Part shown: in pieces, positions 6,177-12,950 of the stretch | Layout of the letters: each line of letters opens with the position of its first letter | Numbering within the stretch: position 1 is the first letter of the stretch | Source of the DNA: Paracoccaceae bacterium | GTDB taxonomy: Bacteria; Pseudomonadota; Alphaproteobacteria; Rhodobacterales; Rhodobacteraceae | DNA length: 17,619 nt | NCBI GenBank assembly: GCA_003500165.1 | Contig: DNSZ01000291.1 | Location: 19,995-37,613 of the forward strand | Direction: 5' to 3' | Made by a program: the position numbers and the translations under genes | The notes under the pieces: generated by a model | The model's input: the letters and a program-made list of their open reading frames with translations, nothing else | Database searches by the model: none | Told to the model about the DNA's origin: nothing

Positions 6177-6256
6177 AGGCCGTGCACCCCACGGCCAGGG
6201 TTCCCGGACGGCACCGATGCGCCGGGCCGGGAGCTCCACCCGTCCTTCAGGGACGG
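6177..6256 (-). promoter_or_regulatory. Structured pufQ-pufB spacer with two hairpins
   Basis: The 132-bp spacer between pufQ and pufB contains at least two short stem-loops: 7-bp arms GGCCGTG/CACGGCC (6177-6195, 5-nt loop) and 6-bp arms CCGTCC/GGACGG (6240-6256, 5-nt loop). There may be a further CCCGG/CCGGG pairing between them. Such structures upstream of pufB could mark the 5' end of the stable processed pufBA mRNA seen in Rhodobacter, but that role is inferred here. Confidence 0.5.
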
Positions 6257-6282
6257 AATGGACTCGGGATTCCGCGTGGTCC

Positions 6283-6504
6283 TCATGCGGAAAAGATCAT
6301 GGGCGTAATGATCCGTGCCTGGCTCCAGGCGCGGGCCAGCGGCCCCTTTTCGGTCAGCCCCCCGCCGCGCAGCGCCGCCAGTGTCCAGGCGATGAGCGCC
6401 AGCGGCAGCGCAAGCAGGAAGATCAACGCGAAATACACGTTGAATTCGGCCCGCGGTGGCTTGTGGCTCCGGGATACGGGCGTCTGCGACGTCATGTCGG
6501 TCAT
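6283..6504 (-). CDS. pufQ: PufQ protein, bacteriochlorophyll supply factor
   Basis: A 73-residue protein with a polar N-terminus, one membrane helix at about residues 22-46 (YFALIFLLALPLALIAW), and the typical tail with PLARAWSQARIITPMIF. PufQ is found at the head of puf operons in the Rhodobacter group and is needed for normal bacteriochlorophyll formation; its exact biochemistry is unsettled. Its ATG overlaps the bchZ stop (ATGA), and a GGAG ribosome binding site lies inside the bchZ end. In Rhodobacter the puf promoters lie inside bchZ. I could not point to one here with confidence. Confidence 0.93.
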   Translation of the reverse strand: MTDMTSQTPVSRSHKPPRAEFNVYFALIFLLALPLALIAWTLAALRGGGLTEKGPLARAWSQARIITPMIFSA

Positions 6505-7976
6505 CGCGGGTCTCCTTCGGTTGTCGCAAGGGTGGGGTCGAGCGCAGCCACGGTGTCGCGGCTGACGCGGTCGGCCCCGGTTTCAAGGGCCGCAAGCTCG
6601 GCCGCGTCGCGCAGTGTCTTGGCGGCCGAAATGCGGGTAAGAACGGGGTGGTCGGCAAGGATGCGGTCGAGCAGCGCCTGCGCGTCAGGATCCCAGGGCA
6701 GGCTGCGCCGCAGCCGGCTCGGCGTCGCCTGGGCCCGGTCCATCTCGCTGCCCAGCGGCAGGATGTGGAACAACGCATCGAAGAGGCCATTGCAGACCTC
6801 CTGAACAAGGTAGGTCGCCCCTGCATAGCCCATAAACGGCGTTCCGGTATGGCGACGGATCGCCGCGCCCGGAAAGCTGGCCGGAATGAAGGTCGGGGCC
6901 GGGCCATGGCCGGATTTCAGCTCGGCGAGATACATCTTCTCGTTGATCGATCCCATCAGGATCAGCGGCCGGTTGCGCGCGATCAGGGCGCGCACCTCCT
7001 GGTTGTTGGTCTTCTTGCCGGCGCAGCGCGAGATCGCAAAGGCGCAGGGCAGACCCATATCGGTTTCCAGGAAGTGCCGGATGCCACGGGCATAGGTCTC
7101 GCCCGCAACGATGCCGAAACTGGCGGTGGCAAAGAAATCCTGGGTGACCGACCGCCACAGGTCCCAAAGCGGCTTCAGCGTCGAGTGCTTCTCGCGGTCG
7201 ATGAACGGCTCGGGATCGAGCCCCAGCATCTCGCCCAGGGTGCGCAGGAAGGCGGTGGTGCTCTCGACGCCGATCGGGGCCTGCAGATAGGGCTTGCCCA
7301 GCAGTTCCGCGAGGCCGCGGCCGAATTCGCGATACATCACCACATTGGCGTCGGCATTCACCAGATGGCGCATCTCGGCCAGATGCGCGCCCATCGGGAA
7401 CACCATGTTGACCTCGGCCCCGATGCCTTCGACCAGGCGGCGGATTTCAGCCAGATCGGACGGCATGTTGAAGGTGCCATACATCGGCCCCAGGATGTTG
7501 ACGCGCGGTTTGGCATCCGCCTCGCGCTTCTTCTCGGGCGGCATCCGGCCCTTCGTCATGCCGAATTCCTGGAAGGTCCAGACCATGGCACGGTCTGCGG
7601 CCTCCCACTGATCCTCGTCGATGGTGCGCGGCAGGAAGCGCTGGATGTTGGTGCCTTCGGGCGTCACCCCGCCGCCGATCATCTCGGCGATGGAGCCGGT
7701 GACGACCACCGCGGGCAAGGCCGGGTCGAGCGTTTTCCAGGCGCGCTTCATCGCGCCTTCGGTGCCGTCGCGGCCAAGCTCCTCTTCGCCCAGACCGGTG
7801 ACGACGATCGGCAGCTCATGCGGCGGCAGCGCATCGGTGTAGTGCAAGACGCTGGTCACAGGCAGGTTCTCGCAGCCCACCGGGCCGTCGATGACCACCT
7901 GCAGGCCCTTGACGGCGCAGAAGGCATAGACCGCCCCCCAATAGCCGCCCGCCCGGTCGTGATCTTCGATCAGCAT
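6501..7976 (-). CDS. bchZ: Chlorophyllide a reductase subunit Z
   Basis: One half of the catalytic component of chlorophyllide a oxidoreductase (COR), which reduces ring B to give a bacteriochlorin. It is related to NifK and BchB. The 491 residues begin MLIEDHDRAGGYWG. Cys35, in GPVGCENLP, matches the single [4Fe-4S] ligand that BchZ contributes to the cluster shared with BchY. VLHYTDALPPHELPIVVTGL and GIVAGETYARGI are family segments. The start at 7976 is fixed by a GGAGG 6 nt upstream and by family match; 10 further in-frame codons upstream are rejected. The spacer to bchY holds two perfect inverted repeats. The stop overlaps the pufQ start. Confidence 0.97.
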   Translation of the reverse strand: MLIEDHDRAGGYWGAVYAFCAVKGLQVVIDGPVGCENLPVTSVLHYTDALPPHELPIVVTGLGEEELGRDGTEGAMKRAWKTLDPALPAVVVTGSIAEMIGGGVTPEGTNIQRFLPRTIDEDQWEAADRAMVWTFQEFGMTKGRMPPEKKREADAKPRVNILGPMYGTFNMPSDLAEIRRLVEGIGAEVNMVFPMGAHLAEMRHLVNADANVVMYREFGRGLAELLGKPYLQAPIGVESTTAFLRTLGEMLGLDPEPFIDREKHSTLKPLWDLWRSVTQDFFATASFGIVAGETYARGIRHFLETDMGLPCAFAISRCAGKKTNNQEVRALIARNRPLILMGSINEKMYLAELKSGHGPAPTFIPASFPGAAIRRHTGTPFMGYAGATYLVQEVCNGLFDALFHILPLGSEMDRAQATPSRLRRSLPWDPDAQALLDRILADHPVLTRISAAKTLRDAAELAALETGADRVSRDTVAALDPTLATTEGDPR

Positions 7977-8002
7977 CCCATGCCTCCGTTCCGGGCCCTG
8001 CG

Positions 8003-8055
8003 GCAAAATCTTCTGGAAGATTTTGCAAAGAAACGATTTTCTGGAAAATCGTTTC
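8003..8055 (-). repeat. Two tandem perfect inverted repeats between bchY and bchZ
   Basis: First repeat, 8003-8026: arms GCAAAATCTTC and GAAGATTTTGC around TG. Second, 8030-8055: arms GAAACGATTTTC and GAAAATCGTTTC around TG. They are only 3 nt apart, share the core TTCTGGAA, and are AT-rich in otherwise very GC-rich DNA. They fill most of the 82-bp gap, starting 3 nt after the bchY stop. They should fold into two adjacent hairpins in the mRNA. They resemble intergenic palindromes that I recall as common in Rhodobacter-group genomes, but this was not checked. Confidence 0.9.
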
Positions 8056-8058
8056 GCA

Positions 8059-9585
8059 TCAGATCATCTCCTGCGCCTGTTTGGCGCGCGCTTGCTTGTC
8101 GAGCTTCTTCTGGTGCGCCGCCCGGAATTCCGGGTGTTCGTTCGGGGCGCCTTCCCAGACGCCAGCCGTGTCGCCTTGGCCCACACCTTCGAAGAAGGCC
8201 TTCATCCGGCCCATCCGGTCCTTGTTGCCGATCGCGGCCATCACCACCTGGGCCAGACTGCCCGCACCCGCCGGCCCCATCAGCGGCCGGGCCGAGATCA
8301 GGTTGGTGAAGTAAAGCGCCGGGATGCCCTTTTCCTTGGCCTTCTGGACCACCGGCGTGGTGCCGACGGCCAGATCGGGTTCGATCGCCGCCATCGCCGC
8401 GCAATCATCCTCGAGGCTGGCGCGGAACTTCACCTTGGCGCCATGCGCCTCCAGCCAGGCGGCGTCGGCCGCCGACCAGGGCGTCTTCGGACAGGCCGTG
8501 CCGACATAGGGAACGTCCGCACCGCTTTCGATCAACAGCCGCGCCACCAGCAATTCCGACCCTTCATAGCCCGACAGGGTGATCGTCCCGTCGATCCGGT
8601 TCTCGGCCAGGGCGGCACGGGTCGCCGGCACGAACTGGTTTTGGGCGGCCGCGACCCTCTCGGCCGGCAGGCCGAACGCCTCGCCGATGCCGGCAAGCCA
8701 GGCATGGGTGCCGTCCGCGCCGACCGGGGCAGAGCCGACAATCGGCCGCCCGGCAGCCTGAAACTCGCGCACGCTGGCCGTGTAGAAGGGATGGATCGCG
8801 GCGACCGCCCCGCCGTCGAGCGCGGCGTAAAGCTCGCGCCATTCGCGGGTCGGCACGGTGGGACCGGCGGCCAGCCCCATGGGCGCCAGCAGCGCCCCGA
8901 TCATCATCGGATCGGCCGGGAACATCTCGCCCAGAAGCGTCACGGTCGGCTTGTCCGACCGGCCCGATTCGGGCGCGGCGACCGGCCCCGCCTCGGCCTC
9001 GGCGCGGGCATAGGCCAGCATTGCGCCGGCCAGCACGTCCTTTGCCTCGGCATGGGTCGGCACGCCAAAGCCCGGCACGTCGATGCCGACGATCCGGACG
9101 CCGTTGATTTCCTTCGGCAGCAGCCGCAGCGGCACGCCCGAGGCCGTGGGCACGCACAGATTGGTCACGACGATCGCGTCATAGCGATCCGGGTCCGCCA
9201 GTTCATGCACCGCGTCGCGGATATCCTCGAACAGCTTGCCGGTGACGAGCGTCTCGGAGCTGAAGGGCACGTACCCCACAGTGCGCCGTGCACCATAGAA
9301 ATGCGACACGAAGCTCAGCCCGTAGACGCAGCAGGCCGAGCCGGACAGCACGCTGGCCACCCGGCGCATCCGCAGGCCGACGCGCAGCGAGCCAAAGGCC
9401 GGGCACATCGATTGCGGCTTGTCATGCGGTCCGGTGGGATAGTCGGCGCGATACCGGTCGAGGATCTCGGACTTGCCGGCCGCCCGCGCGGCCTTGTCCA
9501 TCTCGCCGCCGGCATGGCAGCCCAGCCCATCCATTTCGGGCGGGGTCACGGCCGCGTCCGCGTTATGGGGGCCGTCATGGCTCAT
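8059..9585 (-). CDS. bchY: Chlorophyllide a reductase subunit Y
   Basis: The NifD/BchN-like half of the catalytic component of chlorophyllide a oxidoreductase, 508 residues. The conserved cysteines expected to hold three of the four positions of the [4Fe-4S] cluster are Cys61 (SMCPAFGSLR), Cys85 or Cys86 (SGSACCVYGL) and Cys144 (VTNLCVPTASG). The fourth comes from BchZ Cys35. Other family stretches are GIDVPGFGVPTHAEAKD, TVTLLGEMFPADP and YVGTACPKTPWS. The C-terminus is a charged tail (HQKKLDKQARAKQAQ). The ATG at 9585 overlaps the stop of the small frame upstream (ATGA). It is followed by the tandem inverted repeats and then bchZ. Confidence 0.97.
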   Translation of the reverse strand: MSHDGPHNADAAVTPPEMDGLGCHAGGEMDKAARAAGKSEILDRYRADYPTGPHDKPQSMCPAFGSLRVGLRMRRVASVLSGSACCVYGLSFVSHFYGARRTVGYVPFSSETLVTGKLFEDIRDAVHELADPDRYDAIVVTNLCVPTASGVPLRLLPKEINGVRIVGIDVPGFGVPTHAEAKDVLAGAMLAYARAEAEAGPVAAPESGRSDKPTVTLLGEMFPADPMMIGALLAPMGLAAGPTVPTREWRELYAALDGGAVAAIHPFYTASVREFQAAGRPIVGSAPVGADGTHAWLAGIGEAFGLPAERVAAAQNQFVPATRAALAENRIDGTITLSGYEGSELLVARLLIESGADVPYVGTACPKTPWSAADAAWLEAHGAKVKFRASLEDDCAAMAAIEPDLAVGTTPVVQKAKEKGIPALYFTNLISARPLMGPAGAGSLAQVVMAAIGNKDRMGRMKAFFEGVGQGDTAGVWEGAPNEHPEFRAAHQKKLDKQARAKQAQEMI

Positions 9586-9734
9586 GCCCGACCTTCCTTT
9601 GCGCGCCGCTCCGGCGCGTCGAGGGCTTCGATATCGGCGATCAGCCGCGCGATCTGTTCCGGCCGGGCACGCGCGATCAGCGCCTCCACCTGGGCCATCC
9701 GGGGGTCGGGCACAGGGCGCTCATGCCTCGTCAT
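9582..9734 (-). CDS. Small coupled ORF (50 aa) between bchX and bchY, unknown function
   Basis: I do not recognise this protein. The frame starts at an ATG inside the last codons of bchX (overlap of 14 bp) and its TGA overlaps the bchY ATG. An almost ideal ribosome binding site (GGAGGTGAT) lies within bchX just before it. The product begins MTRHERPVPDPRMAQ. It continues as a likely charged amphipathic helix (VEALIARARPEQIARL, then IADIEALDAPERRAKE), with no Cys, no membrane span and no signal peptide. Codon use is GC3-rich like the neighbours. It could be a small partner of chlorophyllide reductase, a translational-coupling leader for bchY, or a lineage-specific spacer. A shorter version starting at the GTG at 9713 is possible but has a poorer ribosome binding site. 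I do not recall a gene at this place in R. sphaeroides. Confidence 0.65.
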   Translation of the reverse strand: MTRHERPVPDPRMAQVEALIARARPEQIARLIADIEALDAPERRAKEGRA

Positions 9735-10725
9735 AGATCACCTCCAGCGACTTCTTCGGCTTGGAATTCTTGCCGCGCATGTCGGCATCGGTGGCCGGCT
9801 CCAGGACGAAATCCGCCCCGGTCTCCTTGCCGTCGAACAGCCCGATCAGGGCGTCCTGGCTCAGCGGGGTGGGATGCACCGGCGGGGCGCCGGCGACGTT
9901 CTCGGCCAGTTCGGCGAACAGCGCGCCCCATTGCGTGGCGTTCGTTCCGACGATCTCGTAGGAGGCCGACTTGCGGCGCAGATCGTCATCGGCGGGGATC
10001 GCCGCCAGCACCGGAATTTCGACCGCATCGGCAAAGGCCTGGGCCTGGCCGGTGCCGTCATCCTTGTTGATGACCATCCCCGCGACCCCGACATTGCCGC
10101 CGAGCTTGCGGAAATACTGCACCGCCGAGCAGACATTGTTGGCGACGTAAAGCGATTGCAGGTCGTTCGACCCGACGACGATCACCTTTTGCGCCATGTC
10201 GCGCGCGATCGGCAGACCGAAGCCGCCGCACACCACATCGCCCAGGAAATCGAGCAGGACATAGTCGAAATCCCAGTCGTGGAAGCCGAGCTTCTCCAGC
10301 AGTTCGAAACCGTGGATGATGCCGCGCCCGCCGCAGCCGCGGCCGACCTCGGGGCCGCCCAGCTCCATCGCGAAGACGCCGTTGCGCTTGAAGCAGACAT
10401 CGCCGATCTTCACCTCTTCGCCGGCGATCTTCTTTTCGGTCGAGGTCTCGATGATCGTCGGGCAGGCCTTGCCGCCGAACAGCAGGCTGGTGGTGTCCGA
10501 TTTCGGGTCGCAGCCGATCAGCAGCACGCGCTTGCCCTGTTCGGCCATCATGTTCGACAGATTGGCAAGCGTGAACGACTTGCCGATGCCGCCCTTGCCG
10601 TAGATCGCGATGATCTGCGTCTTCTTCGTCGGCTCGCCCTGCGGCACTTCCAGCGTCGGCTCATCGGCCGCTTCGGCCCGCAGGCGGTCGTCAAAGTCCT
10701 TCAGGTTGGGGACATCGAGCGTCAT
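9721..10725 (-). CDS. bchX: Chlorophyllide a reductase iron protein subunit X
   Basis: The NifH/BchL-like ATP-dependent reductase that passes electrons to BchY/BchZ; 334 residues. A Walker A/P-loop GKGGIGKS is at residues 43-50, and GCDPKSDTTSLLFGG follows at 71. The two cysteines that bridge the homodimer [4Fe-4S] cluster are Cys131 (GRGCGGRGI) and Cys166 (DVVCGGFG). An N-terminal extension of about 35 residues precedes the P-loop domain, as is usual for BchX. The start MTLDVPNLKD was chosen because its ATG overlaps the bchC stop (ATGA) and a GGAAGGG ribosome binding site lies 6 nt upstream. In-frame codons further upstream fall inside bchC. Confidence 0.98.
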   Translation of the reverse strand: MTLDVPNLKDFDDRLRAEAADEPTLEVPQGEPTKKTQIIAIYGKGGIGKSFTLANLSNMMAEQGKRVLLIGCDPKSDTTSLLFGGKACPTIIETSTEKKIAGEEVKIGDVCFKRNGVFAMELGGPEVGRGCGGRGIIHGFELLEKLGFHDWDFDYVLLDFLGDVVCGGFGLPIARDMAQKVIVVGSNDLQSLYVANNVCSAVQYFRKLGGNVGVAGMVINKDDGTGQAQAFADAVEIPVLAAIPADDDLRRKSASYEIVGTNATQWGALFAELAENVAGAPPVHPTPLSQDALIGLFDGKETGADFVLEPATDADMRGKNSKPKKSLEVIYDEA

Positions 10726-11663
10726 GCGCTTCCCTTCCAGTTCAGCATCATCTTCAGGCAGGCGGGGTCGGTGAAGGCGGTCTCGTAGGCGGCCGCCGCA
10801 TCGGCCGGTTCGGCCCGATGGGTGATGAGGTCGTTGAGCGACAGGGCACCGGTTTCCACAAGGTTGCGGGTCGCGATCAGATCGTCGCGGGTCCATTCGG
10901 CGGCGATCCGCAGCCGCGCCTCTTTCATGAAGGCGGGCGCGAAGGAGAAACTCAGCGGCGCGGCATAGAAACCCGCCAGCACCACCTCGCCGCCCTTGGC
11001 CAGCCGCCCGATCAGCGGATCGAGCAGCTTCGGGTCGCCCGAGGCGTCGTAGATTGCATGGTAATCGCGGCGCGGATCGTTGTCGGGATGGACGACCTCA
11101 TAGCCTGCAGCACCGCCCATCCGGCCCGGGTCGATTTCCCAAACCGTGGGGGCGGGCACGCCGGCTGCCAGCGCCAGCCGGGCCAGAAGCCGGCCCAGCA
11201 CACCATGGCCGACGATCAGATCGGGTTCTTCGGTATGCACGCCCGCCATGGCGTGGCGCGCGGTTGCCGCCAGCGCCAGCAACGCACCTTCGGGGCCCAG
11301 CCCCGCATCGATCGGCGTCACCCGGCGGGCATCGGTGACGACCCGCGCCGCCGCCCCGCCGAACAGCCCGCGCGCGCCCTTGAAGCAATCGGCGCCGGGC
11401 ACGAACACATGGTCACCGGGCTTGAACGGCGCCTCGGACCCGGCTGCGACCACCTCGCCGGCGGCCTCGTAGCCCGGGACCAGCGGATAGCCCATGCCGG
11501 GAAAGGGCGGCATGTCGCCCGTCCAGAACAGCTTTTCGGTGCCGGTGGAGATGCCGGACCAGGCGATATCGACCACAAGATCGCCCGGTCCGGGATCCGT
11601 CAGGCCCAGCGCGCCGACTCCGATGTCCTTCGGCCCGCGAAGAATCACCGCTTCGGTGTCCAT
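10722..11663 (-). CDS. bchC: 3-(1-hydroxyethyl) bacteriochlorophyllide a dehydrogenase
   Basis: BchC oxidises the 3-hydroxyethyl group to the 3-acetyl group late in bacteriochlorophyll a synthesis. It is a 313-residue medium-chain-type dehydrogenase. The GroES-like domain contains GISTGTEKLFWTGDMP and PLVPGYEAAGEVV (about residues 38-72), then GDHVFVPGADCF. The nucleotide-binding half has IVGHGVLGRLLARLA and WEIDPGRM. The zinc ligands of classical alcohol dehydrogenases are not evident. It heads the bchCXYZ-puf superoperon and has its own promoter with two PpsR sites. A GGGAG ribosome binding site lies 8 nt upstream of the ATG, and its stop overlaps bchX. Confidence 0.97.
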   Translation of the reverse strand: MDTEAVILRGPKDIGVGALGLTDPGPGDLVVDIAWSGISTGTEKLFWTGDMPPFPGMGYPLVPGYEAAGEVVAAGSEAPFKPGDHVFVPGADCFKGARGLFGGAAARVVTDARRVTPIDAGLGPEGALLALAATARHAMAGVHTEEPDLIVGHGVLGRLLARLALAAGVPAPTVWEIDPGRMGGAAGYEVVHPDNDPRRDYHAIYDASGDPKLLDPLIGRLAKGGEVVLAGFYAAPLSFSFAPAFMKEARLRIAAEWTRDDLIATRNLVETGALSLNDLITHRAEPADAAAAYETAFTDPACLKMMLNWKGSA

Positions 11664-11724
11664 GTCCTGACTCCCTCGTCACCTGTGCATGCGCCCCGTT
11701 GTGGCCGAGGCTTTGCCTATGGGT

Positions 11725-11742
11725 TGTCAGTCTACCTTGACA
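11725..11742 (-). promoter_or_regulatory. PpsR/CrtJ operator, bchC-proximal
   Basis: TGTCAGTCTACCTTGACA fits TGT-N12-ACA perfectly and has 5-bp arms. It covers the proposed -10 element of bchC and lies 8 bp from the second operator. Two palindromes with this gap are the classical arrangement for cooperative CrtJ/PpsR binding at bchC in Rhodobacter. Confidence 0.9.
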
Positions 11743-11756
11743 GTTGGATGTGTCAA
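11729..11756 (-). promoter_or_regulatory. Sigma70-like bchC promoter
   Basis: On the minus strand TTGACA (11751-11756, a perfect -35 element) is followed after 16 bp by TAGACT (11729-11734, four of six matches to the -10 element). This would start transcription about 55-60 nt before the bchC ATG. Both hexamers lie within the two PpsR palindromes, so a bound repressor would directly exclude RNA polymerase. Confidence 0.75.
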
Positions 11757-11768
11757 GCAGTTTGGACA
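11751..11768 (-). promoter_or_regulatory. PpsR/CrtJ operator, bchC-distal
   Basis: TGTCAAGCAGTTTGGACA fits TGT-N12-ACA, with one imperfect arm position (GGACA instead of TGACA). It covers the TTGACA -35 element and is 8 bp from the proximal operator. Confidence 0.88.
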
Positions 11769-11801
11769 GTGTTGCGTCGCAGAGGCATCTTTGCCGCAGC
11801 G

Positions 11802-11816
11802 CCGCGCTCAGCGCGG
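11802..11816 (-). other. Hairpin with the crtF stop codon in its loop
   Basis: The crtF TGA stop (11808-11810) is flanked by perfect 6-bp complementary arms CCGCGC and GCGCGG, so the stop codon itself is the 3-nt loop. No T-run follows. It may be a weak terminator or 3' stability element before the bchC promoter, or chance in GC-rich DNA. Confidence 0.4.
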
Positions 11817-12947
11817 TTTGCGGCCCTCGACCACCGAGGTGACGAAAGGCCGGCGGGTGCGCGGGGTGCGGATATCGGCCAGCCCGGCACCCGAGAGAAT
11901 CGCCGCAATCTCCGCTTGCGAGCGGGCTTTTCCCGTCTCCATCGCCATGGTGTAGAGTGCGAAATAGGCGTCCCCCGCCCGCTCTGGCCGGCGGCCGCCG
12001 GCCATCGGTTCGGAAACGATCAGCCGGCCGCCGGGCGGCAGGGCATCGTGCACCTTCGCCACGAGGCCGCGAACGGTGTCGTCGGAATGATCGTAAAGCA
12101 CCCGATTCAGGGTGATCGTGTCCGCACCATGCGGCAGCGATTCGGTCCGGAAGTCCGCCGGCACCACGTCGACGCGCGCCGCCAGCCCCTCGGCCGACAG
12201 CCTGTCGCGGGCGGGCCCGGCCACCGCCGGCAGGTCGACCAGCGTGAACCGGGCGCCGGGCACCGCCCGGGCCGCGGCGATCACGAAACTGCCGGTGCCG
12301 CCGCCCACATCCATCAGATGCCGGGTGCCGCGCAGATCGACCGTGGCCAGGGTATCCTGCGCCACCAGCGTCTGGCTGTCGGCCATCAGCTGCGAATACC
12401 GCTCGGCCGTGGCCGGATCCTCGGCCGCCCCCGCCCCGAACACATAGGGCCAGAACCGCGCCAGCGCCGGCTCGGTCTGGCCACGAAAGAACGCCACCGG
12501 GTCAGCCAGATCGCCATACAGCACCGGGTGGTGACGAATCATCCCCGCCAGGCCCGGCACGCCGGAGATCGCCGCGCCCCGGCTGGTCAGCCGCCAGCGC
12601 CCGTCGCGCAGCCGCTTCAGCAATTTCAGCGATGCCGCGGCCTGCAGCAGCACCTGCATCCGGGGCTCGGGCACCGCGCAGGACCGGGCCAACGCCGCGG
12701 TGTCGCGCGGCCCCTCTGCCAGCCGGTCCGGCAGATCGAATTCGACAAAGGCCAGCAGCACCTGGCTGTGACAGAACCCGGCCACGATATCGAACAGCGC
12801 CGCGCCCTCGCGCCGCACCATGAAGCGGGTCAGGGGAAAGCGCGCCGCCCAGGCCTGAAACCCCGGTTGCGCGGCGCGGCGATTGAGCCAGCCCGCCAGC
12901 CCGCCGCCCCCGCTGTGCCGGGGCATCGGCGCCGCGCTCTCGCTCAT
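11808..12947 (-). CDS. crtF: Hydroxyneurosporene (demethylspheroidene) O-methyltransferase
   Basis: CrtF transfers a methyl group from S-adenosylmethionine to the 1-hydroxyl of hydroxylated carotenoids in the spheroidene/spirilloxanthin pathway. It has 379 residues. The N-terminal part resembles the dimerisation/winged-helix region of plant-type O-methyltransferases. The SAM-binding motif DVGGGTGSFV is at about residues 213-222, with FTLVDLPAV following. NRVLYDHSDD at about 281-290 carries the His expected in the active site, and SEPMAGGRRPERAG follows. The ATG is 3 nt past the crtE stop (TAGGCCATG), with only a weak ribosome binding site, so translation is probably coupled to crtE. The two genes form one operon. 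Confidence 0.95.
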   Translation of the reverse strand: MSESAAPMPRHSGGGGLAGWLNRRAAQPGFQAWAARFPLTRFMVRREGAALFDIVAGFCHSQVLLAFVEFDLPDRLAEGPRDTAALARSCAVPEPRMQVLLQAAASLKLLKRLRDGRWRLTSRGAAISGVPGLAGMIRHHPVLYGDLADPVAFFRGQTEPALARFWPYVFGAGAAEDPATAERYSQLMADSQTLVAQDTLATVDLRGTRHLMDVGGGTGSFVIAAARAVPGARFTLVDLPAVAGPARDRLSAEGLAARVDVVPADFRTESLPHGADTITLNRVLYDHSDDTVRGLVAKVHDALPPGGRLIVSEPMAGGRRPERAGDAYFALYTMAMETGKARSQAEIAAILSGAGLADIRTPRTRRPFVTSVVEGRKPR

Positions 12948-12950
12948 GGC

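Noticed and set aside
6501..7200. A puf promoter inside bchZ
   Set aside because: It is expected from Rhodobacter, but I could not identify a convincing -35/-10 pair or regulator site, so it is not listed as a feature.
8003..8055. CRISPR array or insertion-sequence ends for the tandem inverted repeats
   Set aside because: There are only two units, they differ in arm sequence, there are no spacers of constant length, and no transposase or target duplication is seen.
8023..10788. A 921-codon open frame on the plus strand opposite bchX and bchY
   Set aside because: It is a shadow of bchY, the small coupled ORF and bchX; there is no start context and the composition is typical of antisense frames in high-GC DNA.
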